DNA from: Bacteroidales bacterium | GTDB lineage: Bacteria; Bacteroidota; Bacteroidia; Bacteroidales; JAADJA01 | Direction of reading: 5' to 3' | Length of the DNA stretch: 8,920 bases | Assembly (NCBI GenBank): GCA_029934735.1 | Contig: JAOZLR010000059.1 | Span: forward strand, 1-8,920 | Part shown: in pieces, positions 1 to 6,400 of the stretch | Position numbering within the stretch: the first letter of the stretch is position 1 | How the letters are laid out: the number at the start of each line of letters is the position of its first letter | Notes under the pieces: model-generated | Seen by the model: the letters and a program-made list of their open reading frames with translations, nothing else | The model's database searches: none | What the model was told of the DNA's origin: nothing | Made by a program: the position numbers and the translations under genes

Positions 1-478
1 ATCCCGTGCTTAGTGTGTAACTTACACCATAACACAGGGTCATGTCATCTCCAAGAGAAAACTCAGGGGCATCATCATCAACGCTGACCTGGATCGTGTC
101 GAAGGTAGTGCAACCGTTAGCATCGAATACCTGTACCCAGTAAGTTCCTGTTATTGTAACGTCATAAGTCTGATTGTTCGAGCCATCCTGCCAGTAATAA
201 GATTCAAATCCGCCTCCTGCATCAAGTATTACAGTTTCTCCTATGCAAATAACAGTATCTATCCCAAGGTCAACAAAAATGGGAGGGAAGAAGTTAACAG
301 TAATCTGGTCGCCGGCAGTACAGCCGTTTGGAGCCATTACCTGCACCCAGTATGTGCCGGGTTCGGTAACAACATAAATTGAGTCGGCAGAACCATCCTG
401 CCACTGGTATGATGTAAAGCCTCCTCCTGCGTGTAGAACAAGTGAGTCAGCACCACATACAACTGTATCGTTACCAAG
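1..478 (-). repeat. Tandem Ig-like repeats inside the surface-protein gene
   Basis: Two complete units and the start of a third are visible. Unit 1 covers residues 465-534 (nt 478-269), unit 2 covers 535-605 (268-56) and unit 3 begins at residue 606 (nt 55). Each opens LGxDxxxC. The two complete units share AGGGF-SY-WQDGS, a TGTYWVQV or PGTYWVQV strand and an NGCT motif. The spacing is 210 then 213 nt (70 and 71 codons). Two cysteines per unit, in the opening and NGCT motifs, could pair in each domain. The DNA is also similar: the stretches at 182-220 and 392-430 align at an offset of 210. Confidence 0.85.
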
Positions 479-1870
479 GTTAAGTTCAGGCATTGGAAGG
501 ACTACTATGGTAACCGAATCTTCAATAAAGCCCTCACACATATCTGTAACCTGGACTTTGTATGTTGTAGTTTCTTCAGGTGTAACCTCTATAGTGTCAT
601 TCTCAATTGAAGGTTCTACCCATTGATAGAAGTAAGGAGATATTCCGTTAAATGCCTCTGTGACAAGTTCTACTGTCTGGCCTTCACAAATAGCCATATC
701 AGGCGTTATTGAAAGTACCATATCAACATAATCAACAATGATAAACTCAACAGTGTCGTATCTAACCGTGCAACCAAGCTCATTTGTAATGATAAAAATG
801 AGAGTTTCATCACCTTCAAGCATTCCGTCTTTTATGGGTGCAACATGAATAAAGGCACTGTCGTTTCCTTCATCAATGGTTATCGAAGTCGGGATTGGAT
901 CTTCAAAGTCTAGATCTGGATCGGCGGTACCTGTTATTTCATAATTAATCGTAATTGGTGCATAACTTGAGTTTGGTAGTCTGAAAATGATATCAGCTTC
1001 AACACATCCTTCAACCATATTGTCAGATACTCCTTCAGGAGTTGGCTCGGCCTCAACTTCAATTTTCGGACTTTCAAAACTGTTTTCCTCAAGGAAAACT
1101 CCTGAGTCAAATATATGATCACCAGCATCGGCGATAGCCATTTTTATGTGATAAGTTTCGCAGGGGACGACCATAATCCAAGCTGTCAGTACAGCAGTAA
1201 ATCCGTCATATTCCAGTGTCATCCCGCCTGTGTTATCTACATAATACTCGCAATGAGTACATGGGCCGTTTGGTACAACTCCGGGAGAAGACCATCCGTT
1301 GTTTACATTATTTATTGCAATTGGAATTTCCGTTCCGGGAATCAGTGCAACATTTTCATTACTGAAATAGCCTCCATTGGGATCTGGGCCGGTAACAAAA
1401 TAGCCGAAAACATCATTAAAACTTGAAAATACATATTCATTGTACTCTTCAGAACCAAATACATATTTAAAACGTAATGTATCAGATTCAGGAACAAAAT
1501 CAAATTGTAAAACAGAGGCATCGTAAGTTGAAACACCTGCTAACCCTGTAAGTGTTGCATCTCCTGACATACCATTATTTGATCCGGCACTTGACTGAGT
1601 GTTAGGTCCGGGAATAACATATCCGGCACCAGATGTTAGAAATATTCCACTTTCGATACCGAGATTTGTTGTGCTTCCATTTGTGAAGATTCCTCTTGCC
1701 GAGTTAGCTCCTGTGTATTGAACATTGTCGAATACAACGCCTTCACCAACAATATTCTCAACCATTGCAATAGGTTCTACTCCCGACTGAATGTTGATTT
1801 GAGCTGATATTTTATTGCTGATTGTAACTAATATTGCAAATGCAAGTAAAACAGTAATTTTTCTAATCAT
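1..1870 (-). CDS. Secreted choice-of-anchor L domain protein with Ig-like repeats (C-terminus beyond window)
   Basis: The reading frame is open from the ATG at 1870 to the left edge: 623 codons, no stop. Residues 1-23 are a signal peptide (MIRK, hydrophobic core, SA|Q cleavage), so the product is exported. Residues about 27-265 match the choice-of-anchor L domain: FTNG (62-65), LGIESGIFLTSG (70-81), a VFGSEEY motif (137-143), FNDVFGYF (151-158), ALIPGT (175-180), YDGFT (221-225), then IADAGDHIFDSGVFLE (246-261). Residues about 290-380 resemble a Calx-beta-like module and about 381-457 an Ig/PKD-like module. From 465 on come Ig-like repeats. Proteins of this build in Bacteroidetes usually end in a type IX secretion or gliding-motility C-terminal signal, which would lie outside the window, so surface location is an inference. 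The gene is transcribed alone here, 221 bp downstream of the YihY-family gene. Ligand and role are unknown; adhesion is the usual guess. Confidence 0.9.
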   Translation of the reverse strand, partial: MIRKITVLLAFAILVTISNKISAQINIQSGVEPIAMVENIVGEGVVFDNVQYTGANSARGIFTNGSTTNLGIESGIFLTSGAGYVIPGPNTQSSAGSNNGMSGDATLTGLAGVSTYDASVLQFDFVPESDTLRFKYVFGSEEYNEYVFSSFNDVFGYFVTGPDPNGGYFSNENVALIPGTEIPIAINNVNNGWSSPGVVPNGPCTHCEYYVDNTGGMTLEYDGFTAVLTAWIMVVPCETYHIKMAIADAGDHIFDSGVFLEENSFESPKIEVEAEPTPEGVSDNMVEGCVEADIIFRLPNSSYAPITINYEITGTADPDLDFEDPIPTSITIDEGNDSAFIHVAPIKDGMLEGDETLIFIITNELGCTVRYDTVEFIIVDYVDMVLSITPDMAICEGQTVELVTEAFNGISPYFYQWVEPSIENDTIEVTPEETTTYKVQVTDMCEGFIEDSVTIVVLPMPELNLGNDTVVCGADSLVLHAGGGFTSYQWQDGSADSIYVVTEPGTYWVQVMAPNGCTAGDQITVNFFPPIFVDLGIDTVICIGETVILDAGGGFESYYWQDGSNNQTYDVTITGTYWVQVFDANGCTTFDTIQVSVDDDAPEFSLGDDMTLCYGVSYTLSTG

Positions 1871-2029
1871 TGCGCATGTTTTGAAAAGGCAAGTTAACTA
1901 ATTGTTTTTTAGAGATATACTATATTAGCCCTTGCTATTTTTATTACTCTGATTATTAAGACATGAAAAGAAACAAAAAAGTTGCCTCTTACTTATTAAC
2001 ATTCTTATTAACACTAGAATTTTACCTCA

Positions 2030-2037
2030 CAAAGATA
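2030..2037 (-). promoter_or_regulatory. Candidate promoter -7 element (TATCTTTG) for the surface-protein gene
   Basis: On the minus strand 2037-2030 reads TATCTTTG, an exact match to the Bacteroidetes TAnnTTTG -7 element. A poor -33 match (TTTAG) lies in the loop of the inverted repeat just upstream. It is the only exact match I found in the 221-bp gap before the ATG at 1870, and would give an unusually long 5' leader of roughly 150 nt. Confidence 0.5.
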
Positions 2038-2043
2038 TATAAT

Positions 2044-2071
2044 TTTTATGAATTCTAAATAATTCATAAAA
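2044..2071. repeat. 11-bp perfect inverted repeat (operator or weak terminator)
   Basis: The arms 2044-2054 and 2061-2071 (TTTTATGAATT and its complement) are perfectly complementary, with a 6-nt spacer. The repeat starts 21 nt past the stop codon of the YihY-family gene on the minus strand and lies immediately upstream of the candidate promoter at 2030-2037. It has one G-C pair in 11 and no T-run on the minus strand after the stem, so it is a poor intrinsic terminator. An operator overlapping the -33 region fits its position as well. Confidence 0.45.
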
Positions 2072-2091
2072 TTCGATTGCGCAAGGCAGTC

Positions 2092-3060
2092 CTATTGGGA
2101 TTTGCCGGCTGTTCGGGAAAGGTAATGGGATTTCGAAGCTTCCTGCAAAGTCTTATCCTTTTTTGCTCCCTGAATACTGGCATTGAGTTCAAAGCCAATT
2201 AGCAGAATGAAAGAGTTTATGTAAATCCATATTAGGATAATCAGCAGTGTTCCTATTGAGCCATACAAGGCATTATAGCTTGAAAAATTTTGAACATAAA
2301 AATTAAAACCCAACATTGTAACAATTGATAAAACAGTTGCTAATGTAGAGCCTGCCGAAATAAACCGAAACTTGCTGTCCTTGGCAGGTGCAAGATAGTA
2401 GATAAATGAAATTGTGAAGAAAAGATTCGCAATCAGTATAATCCATTTTACCGCCTGAAGTAAAAAGTATGTTAGCCAGTTTGTTAACAAGTGATGATCA
2501 AATAAATAATTGATTATACCTGAGCCTAAAGTTATCAGACCTATTGATATGACTAAAATTATACTGATAATAAAGAAAAGTAAAATGGCAATTAACCTTT
2601 GCTTTACAAGTGTTCGTGTTTCGATTGTGTGATAGGTTGTATTAAAAGCCTGAATCAGATTATCAATTCCATTTGTTGCAAAAATAAGAGTAAGAACAAA
2701 TGTGAAGGAGAGTAATCCTCCCCTTGGTCGGTTGATGATGTCAGTAAGAGTTTCCTGTATTATGTCGTTTGCCGTGTTTGGAGTAATTTGTTGTATCAGA
2801 TCAAGTAATATGATGTGAAAATTTTCAATTGGAATAAATGGTATCAATGTGAAAAAAGTAATTATCATAGGGAAAATTGCAAGAAAGAAACTGAAAGCAA
2901 TTGATGATGCACGTGATGATAAGGAGCCATTCACAACACCCCTAACAAAGAATACCCCAACATCATAAAGCGGAATGCCGTCAAATCCAGGCAAAACCAT
3001 CTTTTTTAGACGGTGTGTTATTTTTATAACCAGCTTTGAGTCAAGGATTTTTTCCCACAT
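2092..3060 (-). CDS. YihY/virulence factor BrkB family membrane protein
   Basis: A 322-residue polytopic inner-membrane protein of usual family length. The N-terminal family signature SRASSIAFSFFLAIFPMI is at 49-66, and the C-terminal signature SYNALYGSIG followed by a WIYINSFILLIGFELNA stretch is at 261-294. Hydrophobic segments at about 54-78, 113-130, 155-180, 197-223, 232-255 and 266-293 give six membrane spans. The family was once called ribonuclease BN by mistake and its true function is not settled; a transport role is often suggested. The C-terminal tail (about 298-322) is polar and probably cytoplasmic. The start at 3060 lies 6 nt after the nadC stop codon, so the gene is very likely co-transcribed as the last gene of the operon. 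No clear ribosome binding site precedes it, which is common in this phylum. Confidence 0.9.
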   Translation of the reverse strand: MWEKILDSKLVIKITHRLKKMVLPGFDGIPLYDVGVFFVRGVVNGSLSSRASSIAFSFFLAIFPMIITFFTLIPFIPIENFHIILLDLIQQITPNTANDIIQETLTDIINRPRGGLLSFTFVLTLIFATNGIDNLIQAFNTTYHTIETRTLVKQRLIAILLFFIISIILVISIGLITLGSGIINYLFDHHLLTNWLTYFLLQAVKWIILIANLFFTISFIYYLAPAKDSKFRFISAGSTLATVLSIVTMLGFNFYVQNFSSYNALYGSIGTLLIILIWIYINSFILLIGFELNASIQGAKKDKTLQEASKSHYLSRTAGKSQ

Positions 3061-3066
3061 AAATAA

Positions 3067-3903
3067 TTATTTAACAGCCAGAAGGCTCATGTCAAGGCTT
3101 TTAATATGATGAGTAAGTGCTCCTACAGAGATATAGTCAACCCCTGTTTCAGCATATCTCCTGATTGTCTTTTCTGTAATTCCACCGGAAGCCTCTGTCT
3201 CATATTTTCCATCAATAATGACAACAGCCTTATTAAGATCTTCCGGGGTGAAATTATCAAGCATTATTCTGTCAATTCCACCATAATTTAACACAATTTC
3301 CAGCTCTTCAAGGTTCTTAACTTCAATCTCAATTTTTAAATCCTTATTTTTATCTGTGAGATATTTTTTTGTCGATTCTATGGCCGGAACTATACCACCG
3401 GCAAAATCAATATGATTATCTTTTATCATTATCATATCGTACAACCCCATTCGATGGTTTTCACCACCTCCTACATTAACCGAATATTTTTCCAGCTCAC
3501 GAAGCAATGGCGTTGTTTTTCGGGTATCCAGCAATTTTGTATTCAGGCCTGCAATCAGAGACGCCAGTTTGTTCGTGTATGTCGCAATCCCGCTCATTCT
3601 TTGCATGAAATTAAGAGCAAGCCTTTCGGCTGAAAGAATAGAAATGGAGCACCCCTCAACTGTGAAAACAATATCACCGGGCTTTACTTCAGAACCATCT
3701 GAAATCAGTTTTTGGAATTTTAAACTATTGTCTGTTTTAGAAAACACCATTTCTGCAATATCAACACCAGCAAGAATTCCCGGTTCTTTTATTACAAGAT
3801 GTGCCTTACCTGTTTTGTCGGCAGGAATGGTTGCCAGAGATGTATGATCACCGTCACCAATGTCCTCAATAATTGCCTCTTCAATAATTCTGTCAATGTC
3901 CAT
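3067..3903 (-). CDS. nadC: Nicotinate-nucleotide pyrophosphorylase (carboxylating), quinolinate phosphoribosyltransferase
   Basis: NadC converts quinolinate and PRPP to nicotinate mononucleotide, pyrophosphate and CO2, the step where de novo NAD synthesis joins the shared pathway; it acts in the cytosol. The 278-residue protein is of normal length. Family motifs are in order: ERLALNFMQRMSGIAT (93-108), DTRKTTP (126-132), GGGENHRMGLYDM (145-157), KDNH (161-164), EIEV (192-195), MLDN (214-217), SGGI (239-242) and VGALTHH (260-266). The Arg, Lys and His residues that bind quinolinate and PRPP in known structures appear to be present in the DTRKT, NHR and KDNH motifs. It lies between the DUF4783 gene (6-nt gap) and the YihY-family gene (6-nt gap). 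No nadA or nadB is in the window, so the upstream steps must be encoded elsewhere. Confidence 0.97.
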   Translation of the reverse strand: MDIDRIIEEAIIEDIGDGDHTSLATIPADKTGKAHLVIKEPGILAGVDIAEMVFSKTDNSLKFQKLISDGSEVKPGDIVFTVEGCSISILSAERLALNFMQRMSGIATYTNKLASLIAGLNTKLLDTRKTTPLLRELEKYSVNVGGGENHRMGLYDMIMIKDNHIDFAGGIVPAIESTKKYLTDKNKDLKIEIEVKNLEELEIVLNYGGIDRIMLDNFTPEDLNKAVVIIDGKYETEASGGITEKTIRRYAETGVDYISVGALTHHIKSLDMSLLAVK

Positions 3904-3909
3904 AGCTAA

Positions 3910-4314
3910 TTATTCTTCTTCAAACTGTAAAATGTGAATCCGCAACTTTGAATTGATTTTCTTTAAAAGGATATAAACTCTGAATTCCTTTTTTTCGCTA
4001 TTGTATGATCCTATAATATACTCCGAGCTGTTTTTTGAAGAGCCTTCATGAATTGTTTTGAAAGATTTTGGCGGATACTTTTTGAAAAAATCCTTTAAAA
4101 TTTGTTTTGCCTGTGTTTTGCTGTAGTTGCCATCTGTTTTGCCAATCTGGAGATCAATGGTTGTGTTGAAATTATCTGCAAGTTTCAGATAATCACCTTT
4201 TTGGATTGCCGTTATAATCTCCTGATTATTTATTTTATCTTGTGCAAAAGCAAAATTCCATAGTGTGGAAACAAGTAAAATAAATAATACCGATGTTATT
4301 TTTATTAATTTCAT
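3910..4314 (-). CDS. DUF4783 family exported protein
   Basis: A small protein of 134 residues when started at 4314. I chose this start because it gives a clean signal peptide (MKLIK, hydrophobic core, AFA|Q near residue 24). A longer frame reaching 4416 would run across the candidate promoter at 4353-4360. The mature part matches the DUF4783 pattern: AIQKGDYLKLADNFN (36-50), YSKTQAKQILKDFFKKYPPKSF (64-85), then EYIIGSY (98-104) and FRVYILLKK (111-119). The compact alpha+beta layout resembles NTF2/SnoaL-type folds, which is only an inference. It lacks a lipobox cysteine, so a free periplasmic protein is likely. DUF4783 genes are commonly found beside nadC in Bacteroidetes, but the function is unknown. 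It is the first gene of the operon with nadC and the YihY-family gene. Confidence 0.82.
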   Translation of the reverse strand: MKLIKITSVLFILLVSTLWNFAFAQDKINNQEIITAIQKGDYLKLADNFNTTIDLQIGKTDGNYSKTQAKQILKDFFKKYPPKSFKTIHEGSSKNSSEYIIGSYNSEKKEFRVYILLKKINSKLRIHILQFEEE

Positions 4315-4352
4315 ATTGTCAATTTTAAGCTCTTGCTTTGCAAAAACTAATC

Positions 4353-4360
4353 CAAAAGTA
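4353..4360 (-). promoter_or_regulatory. Candidate -7 element (TACTTTTG) for the DUF4783-nadC-yihY operon
   Basis: The minus strand reads TACTTTTG from 4360 to 4353, fitting TAnnTTTG, about 38 nt upstream of the ATG at 4314. That would give a leader of roughly 30 nt. No good -33 TTTG was seen; a run of nine Ts lies at 4385-4393 on this strand. Its position supports the 4314 start over a longer frame. Confidence 0.45.
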
Positions 4361-4411
4361 ATCATTATCATTTGAATAATATGTAAAAAAAAATCAGTAA
4401 AATTTTTTATG

Positions 4412-4419
4412 TACATTTG
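4412..4419 (+). promoter_or_regulatory. Candidate -7 element (TACATTTG) for the short-chain dehydrogenase
   Basis: TACATTTG at 4412-4419 fits the Bacteroidetes TAnnTTTG element and lies 29 nt before the ATG at 4449. It is back-to-back with the minus-strand element at 4353-4360. No convincing -33 element was found. Confidence 0.45.
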
Positions 4420-4448
4420 TTGTAGGTTTTTGTTAGAAATTTAATGCT

Positions 4449-5150
4449 ATGAATATAATAGTTACAGGCGCAAGCAGGGGAATAGGCTTCGCCACAGTAA
4501 AGTCACTTGCTGCAACTGGAAATAATAAAATTATTGCCGTTGCAAGGTCAGGGAGTAAATTGGATAACCTGAAAAATGTGTGCAGGAAAATAAACCCTGG
4601 TGCCGAAGTCATTCCATTGTCAGTTGATATTGGAAGCGACGATGCAGAGAAAGCTTTGTTGCAGGTCATAAATGAGGTTGGAGATATTGATATCCTTGTG
4701 AACAATGCAGGCAAGCTTATAAACAAGCCCTTTAAAGATTTATGCAACAGTGATTTTGACAATTTATTCAATATCAATGTCAAGAGTGTGTATAGAGTTA
4801 TTAAAATATTGTTGCCATTCTTTGGCGGTAATGCCCATATTGTAAATATAAGTAGCATGGGAGGAGTTCTGGGAAGTGCGAAATTTCCGGGACTTTCGCT
4901 TTACAGTGCAAGCAAGGGTGCTGTTGCCATTTTGACCGAAGCTTTGGCAGAAGAATTTAAGGATGACAGCATTGCCGTTAATTGCCTGGCACTTGGTGCT
5001 GTTCAGACCGAAATGCTGGAAGAGGCATTCCCGGGTTATAAAGCTCCTTTATCAGCAGAAGATATGGGGAAGTATATTGCTGATTTCGCTTTAAACGGAA
5101 ATAAATATTATAATGGGAAAGTTCTTCCTGTTTCGGTTTCAACACCTTAA
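4449..5150 (+). CDS. SDR family NAD(P)-dependent oxidoreductase
   Basis: A 233-residue classical short-chain dehydrogenase/reductase with a Rossmann fold. The cofactor-binding TGASRGIG is at 6-13 and NNAG at 85-88. The active site has N110, S136 in IVNISS and the Y152-x3-K156 pair in YSASK. An arginine after the second strand (AVARS, R33) suggests a preference for NADP(H), as an inference. The Ser-Tyr distance is 16 rather than the usual 13, meaning a three-residue insertion in the loop before YSASK. The C-terminal substrate-binding part is short. The substrate cannot be told from sequence; families of this type reduce sugars, ketones or acyl chains. The gene is monocistronic as far as can be seen, divergent from the DUF4783 operon, and followed by 128 bp before the toxin-antitoxin-like cassette. 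Confidence 0.9.
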   Translation: MNIIVTGASRGIGFATVKSLAATGNNKIIAVARSGSKLDNLKNVCRKINPGAEVIPLSVDIGSDDAEKALLQVINEVGDIDILVNNAGKLINKPFKDLCNSDFDNLFNINVKSVYRVIKILLPFFGGNAHIVNISSMGGVLGSAKFPGLSLYSASKGAVAILTEALAEEFKDDSIAVNCLALGAVQTEMLEEAFPGYKAPLSAEDMGKYIADFALNGNKYYNGKVLPVSVSTP

Positions 5151-5229
5151 AAAGCTAGTGTATGAATATGAGGGTTTTTAGGAAAATAATTCATTTTGGT
5201 TAAGAACTATCACGAATATTTTACTGATA

Positions 5230-5259
5230 TTTGGTATGTTGATTTTTATTGTATCTTTG
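5230..5259 (+). promoter_or_regulatory. Promoter of the toxin-antitoxin-like cassette (-33 TTTG, -7 TATCTTTG)
   Basis: TTTG at 5230-5233 and TATCTTTG at 5252-5259 are separated by 18 nt, a good match to the Bacteroidetes -33/-7 consensus. The -7 element ends 19 nt before the ATG at 5279. This is the best-formed promoter in the window. It rules against a longer reading frame starting at 5249, which would lie within it. Confidence 0.65.
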
Positions 5260-5278
5260 TACTGTAATAAAAAGGATT

Positions 5279-5488
5279 ATGACGACAATAACAATAGAAA
5301 ACACAACATTAAATTTTCCTGGTAAATTTCATTCGGAAGAGGAATTGTTTGAGTTTTTATTATCTTCCTTTGACGATAAAACACTCTTGGTTAGAACCTC
5401 TATTGATCAACTTTCAGTAGAAGAAAAGGCTGCCTGGGAAAATCATAAGCGTAATGAATATAGTGATTTTGAAGATTTTATGGGATGA
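5279..5488 (+). CDS. Putative antitoxin of a type II toxin-antitoxin pair
   Basis: A small acidic protein of 69 residues. I chose the ATG at 5279 because it follows an AAAGGA sequence (5271-5276) and lies downstream of the promoter. The upstream start at 5249 overlaps the -7 element. The N-terminus (MTTITIENTTLNFPGKF) looks like a beta-strand. Residues about 18-30 (HSEEELFEFLLSS) and 46-68 (LSVEEKAAWENHKRNEYSDFEDFM) look helical, and the tail is acidic as expected for a part that wraps a basic toxin. The stop codon overlaps the start of the next gene by 4 nt (ATGA). The antitoxin assignment rests mainly on this pairing with a RelE/ParE-like gene, since no strong DNA-binding motif is visible. 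Confidence 0.65.
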   Translation: MTTITIENTTLNFPGKFHSEEELFEFLLSSFDDKTLLVRTSIDQLSVEEKAAWENHKRNEYSDFEDFMG

Positions 5489-5721
5489 TTGTTAAAGAAA
5501 ACAGCAAAGTTGTTAACTATATTAAAAAACGTGGATTGACTTCACAATATTTAAAAGCAAAGAAAAATCTTGTAAATGGTGATTATAGAGCAGTTGATTT
5601 AAAAAAGAGAGTTCCCAGAAAAAATAATATCTGGTATTTCAGAATAACAAAGAAATATCGTGCTTTAGCTGAAAAAGTCGGAAATACCTTATATGTTTTT
5701 AACATATCTGATCATCAGTAG
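5485..5721 (+). CDS. RelE/ParE-like toxin family protein
   Basis: A 78-residue, lysine- and arginine-rich protein. The C-terminal half has the shape of the RelE/ParE superfamily: VPRKNNIWYFRITKKYRAL (43-61) followed by the strand NTLYVFNISDHQ (67-78), very like the IWYFR-KYRA-VFEISDHQ ending of many Bacteroidetes plasmid-maintenance-type toxins. Residues about 5-35 form the N-terminal helical pair. Members of the superfamily either cut mRNA at the ribosome or inhibit gyrase; which applies here cannot be told. Basic candidates such as R53, K57, K58 and R59 are present. It is translationally coupled to the preceding gene through the ATGA overlap, giving the usual antitoxin-first order. Regulation by the antitoxin-toxin complex at the 5230-5259 promoter is inferred. 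Confidence 0.78.
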   Translation: MIVKENSKVVNYIKKRGLTSQYLKAKKNLVNGDYRAVDLKKRVPRKNNIWYFRITKKYRALAEKVGNTLYVFNISDHQ

Positions 5722-5773
5722 TTGCTAACTTTAGTACAGAGGTATGGTTTTTCAAAATAGTTTTTCATTGTAA

Positions 5774-6214
5774 ATGAATGAATATTATCAAAATACAGAG
5801 TGCGAAGTTGATTCAATAACACACAACGGAATTATCAAGGATATTGATGATTCTTATTACTATGTTTCAATCATTGCTCAGTCGGCTTGTGTCTCTTGCC
5901 AGGTTAAGGGTGCCTGCAATGTAAATGATATGCAGGAAGAGATTATCGAAGTTCCTGTTTCAGGAAACCGGATATATAAAGTTGGAGACAGTGTTGAGAT
6001 ACTTATGGGGAAATCTATGGGAAAGAGAGCGGTTTTTCTTGGTTATATTCTACCATTTATTGTTTTATTTGCAACATTAATCATCTCTTTGAATATATTT
6101 GATGACGAAGGAATTGCAGGTCTGCTGGCTTTTGGGATTCTTATACCATACTATTTTGTTCTTTATCTATTAAAAGACAAACTCAGGAACTCTTTTGAAT
6201 TCAGGCTTCGGTAA
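5774..6214 (+). CDS. SoxR-reducing system RseC family protein
   Basis: A 146-residue membrane protein with the RseC/MucC layout. An N-terminal soluble domain (about 9-80) carries the cysteine motif C39-x2-C42-x5-C48 in SACVSCQVKGAC. Two membrane helices follow, at about 86-107 and 113-134, then a short basic tail. In E. coli RseC acts with the Rsx/Rnf electron-transfer complex in keeping SoxR reduced; in Bacteroidetes the family gene commonly precedes rnfB and the other rnf genes. Here it is followed by an unrelated debranching-enzyme gene after 186 bp. It starts 52 nt after the toxin gene without a clear promoter (TAACTTTA at 5726-5733 is a weak candidate), so it may be read partly from the cassette promoter. 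The three conserved cysteines suggest it is functional. Confidence 0.85.
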   Translation: MNEYYQNTECEVDSITHNGIIKDIDDSYYYVSIIAQSACVSCQVKGACNVNDMQEEIIEVPVSGNRIYKVGDSVEILMGKSMGKRAVFLGYILPFIVLFATLIISLNIFDDEGIAGLLAFGILIPYYFVLYLLKDKLRNSFEFRLR

Positions 6215-6238
6215 ATATTTCCCATCATTTGATAATTA

Positions 6239-6264
6239 TAGTTTGATTTAAGGAATCAAAACTA
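6239..6264 (+). terminator. Weak hairpin after the RseC-family gene
   Basis: The arms 6239-6248 and 6254-6264 pair over 10 bp with one bulged A around a 5-nt loop (TAAGG), starting 25 nt after the stop codon. No clean T-run follows directly, so intrinsic termination is only possible, not shown. It is the only stem-loop I could find between rseC and the next gene. Confidence 0.35.
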
Positions 6265-6305
6265 ATTGCATCTATTTTGCTGGGGAATCAGAATCAATTC
6301 ACATA

Positions 6306-6348
6306 TTAACTTTATGTTATCAATTGGTAAGTTAAATATGGTTAAATA
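6306..6348. promoter_or_regulatory. Cluster of short repeats upstream of the glycogen operon (possible operator)
   Basis: GTTAAATA occurs twice, at 6331-6338 and 6341-6348, exactly 10 bp apart, so both face the same side of the helix. TTAACTT at 6306-6312 and AAGTTAA at 6329-6335 form a 7-bp inverted repeat, with an imperfect palindrome (TTATCAATTGGTAA, 6317-6330) between and beside them. The cluster ends 10 nt before the candidate -7 element at 6358. AT-rich DNA gives such repeats by chance fairly often. Confidence 0.35.
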
Positions 6349-6357
6349 ATTTTGTTA

Positions 6358-6365
6358 TATATTTG
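6358..6365 (+). promoter_or_regulatory. Candidate -7 element (TATATTTG) for the glycogen operon
   Basis: TATATTTG at 6358-6365 fits TAnnTTTG and lies 35 nt before the ATG at 6401, implying a leader of about 28 nt. No TTTG stands at the usual distance upstream; the phased GTTAAATA repeats occupy that place. Confidence 0.45.
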
Positions 6366-6400
6366 TGATGAATTTTAGACAGGAAAACTGATTTACTACG

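Noticed and set aside
934..1536. Several 64-103 codon frames on both strands inside the surface-protein gene
   Set aside because: The main minus-strand frame from 1870 runs unbroken through them and encodes the choice-of-anchor L domain; the others have low-complexity translations typical of shadows.
4315..4416. A 34-codon N-terminal extension of the DUF4783 protein
   Set aside because: It would place a second hydrophobic stretch before a good signal peptide and would cover the candidate promoter at 4353-4360.
4444..4452. A two-codon upstream frame ATG-CTA-TGA overlapping the dehydrogenase start
   Set aside because: Such tiny frames arise often by chance in AT-rich leaders; there is no sign of attenuation or conserved peptide.
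4433..4858. A 141-codon minus-strand open frame inside the dehydrogenase gene
   Set aside because: It lies antisense to a clear SDR gene whose motifs are all intact; its translation shows no family motif and it has no promoter of its own. It is a shadow of the coding strand.
5249..5278. A start codon for the antitoxin 30 nt upstream of the chosen one
   Set aside because: It overlaps the -7 element at 5252-5259, and the added residues do not resemble the family-like N-terminus that begins at 5279.
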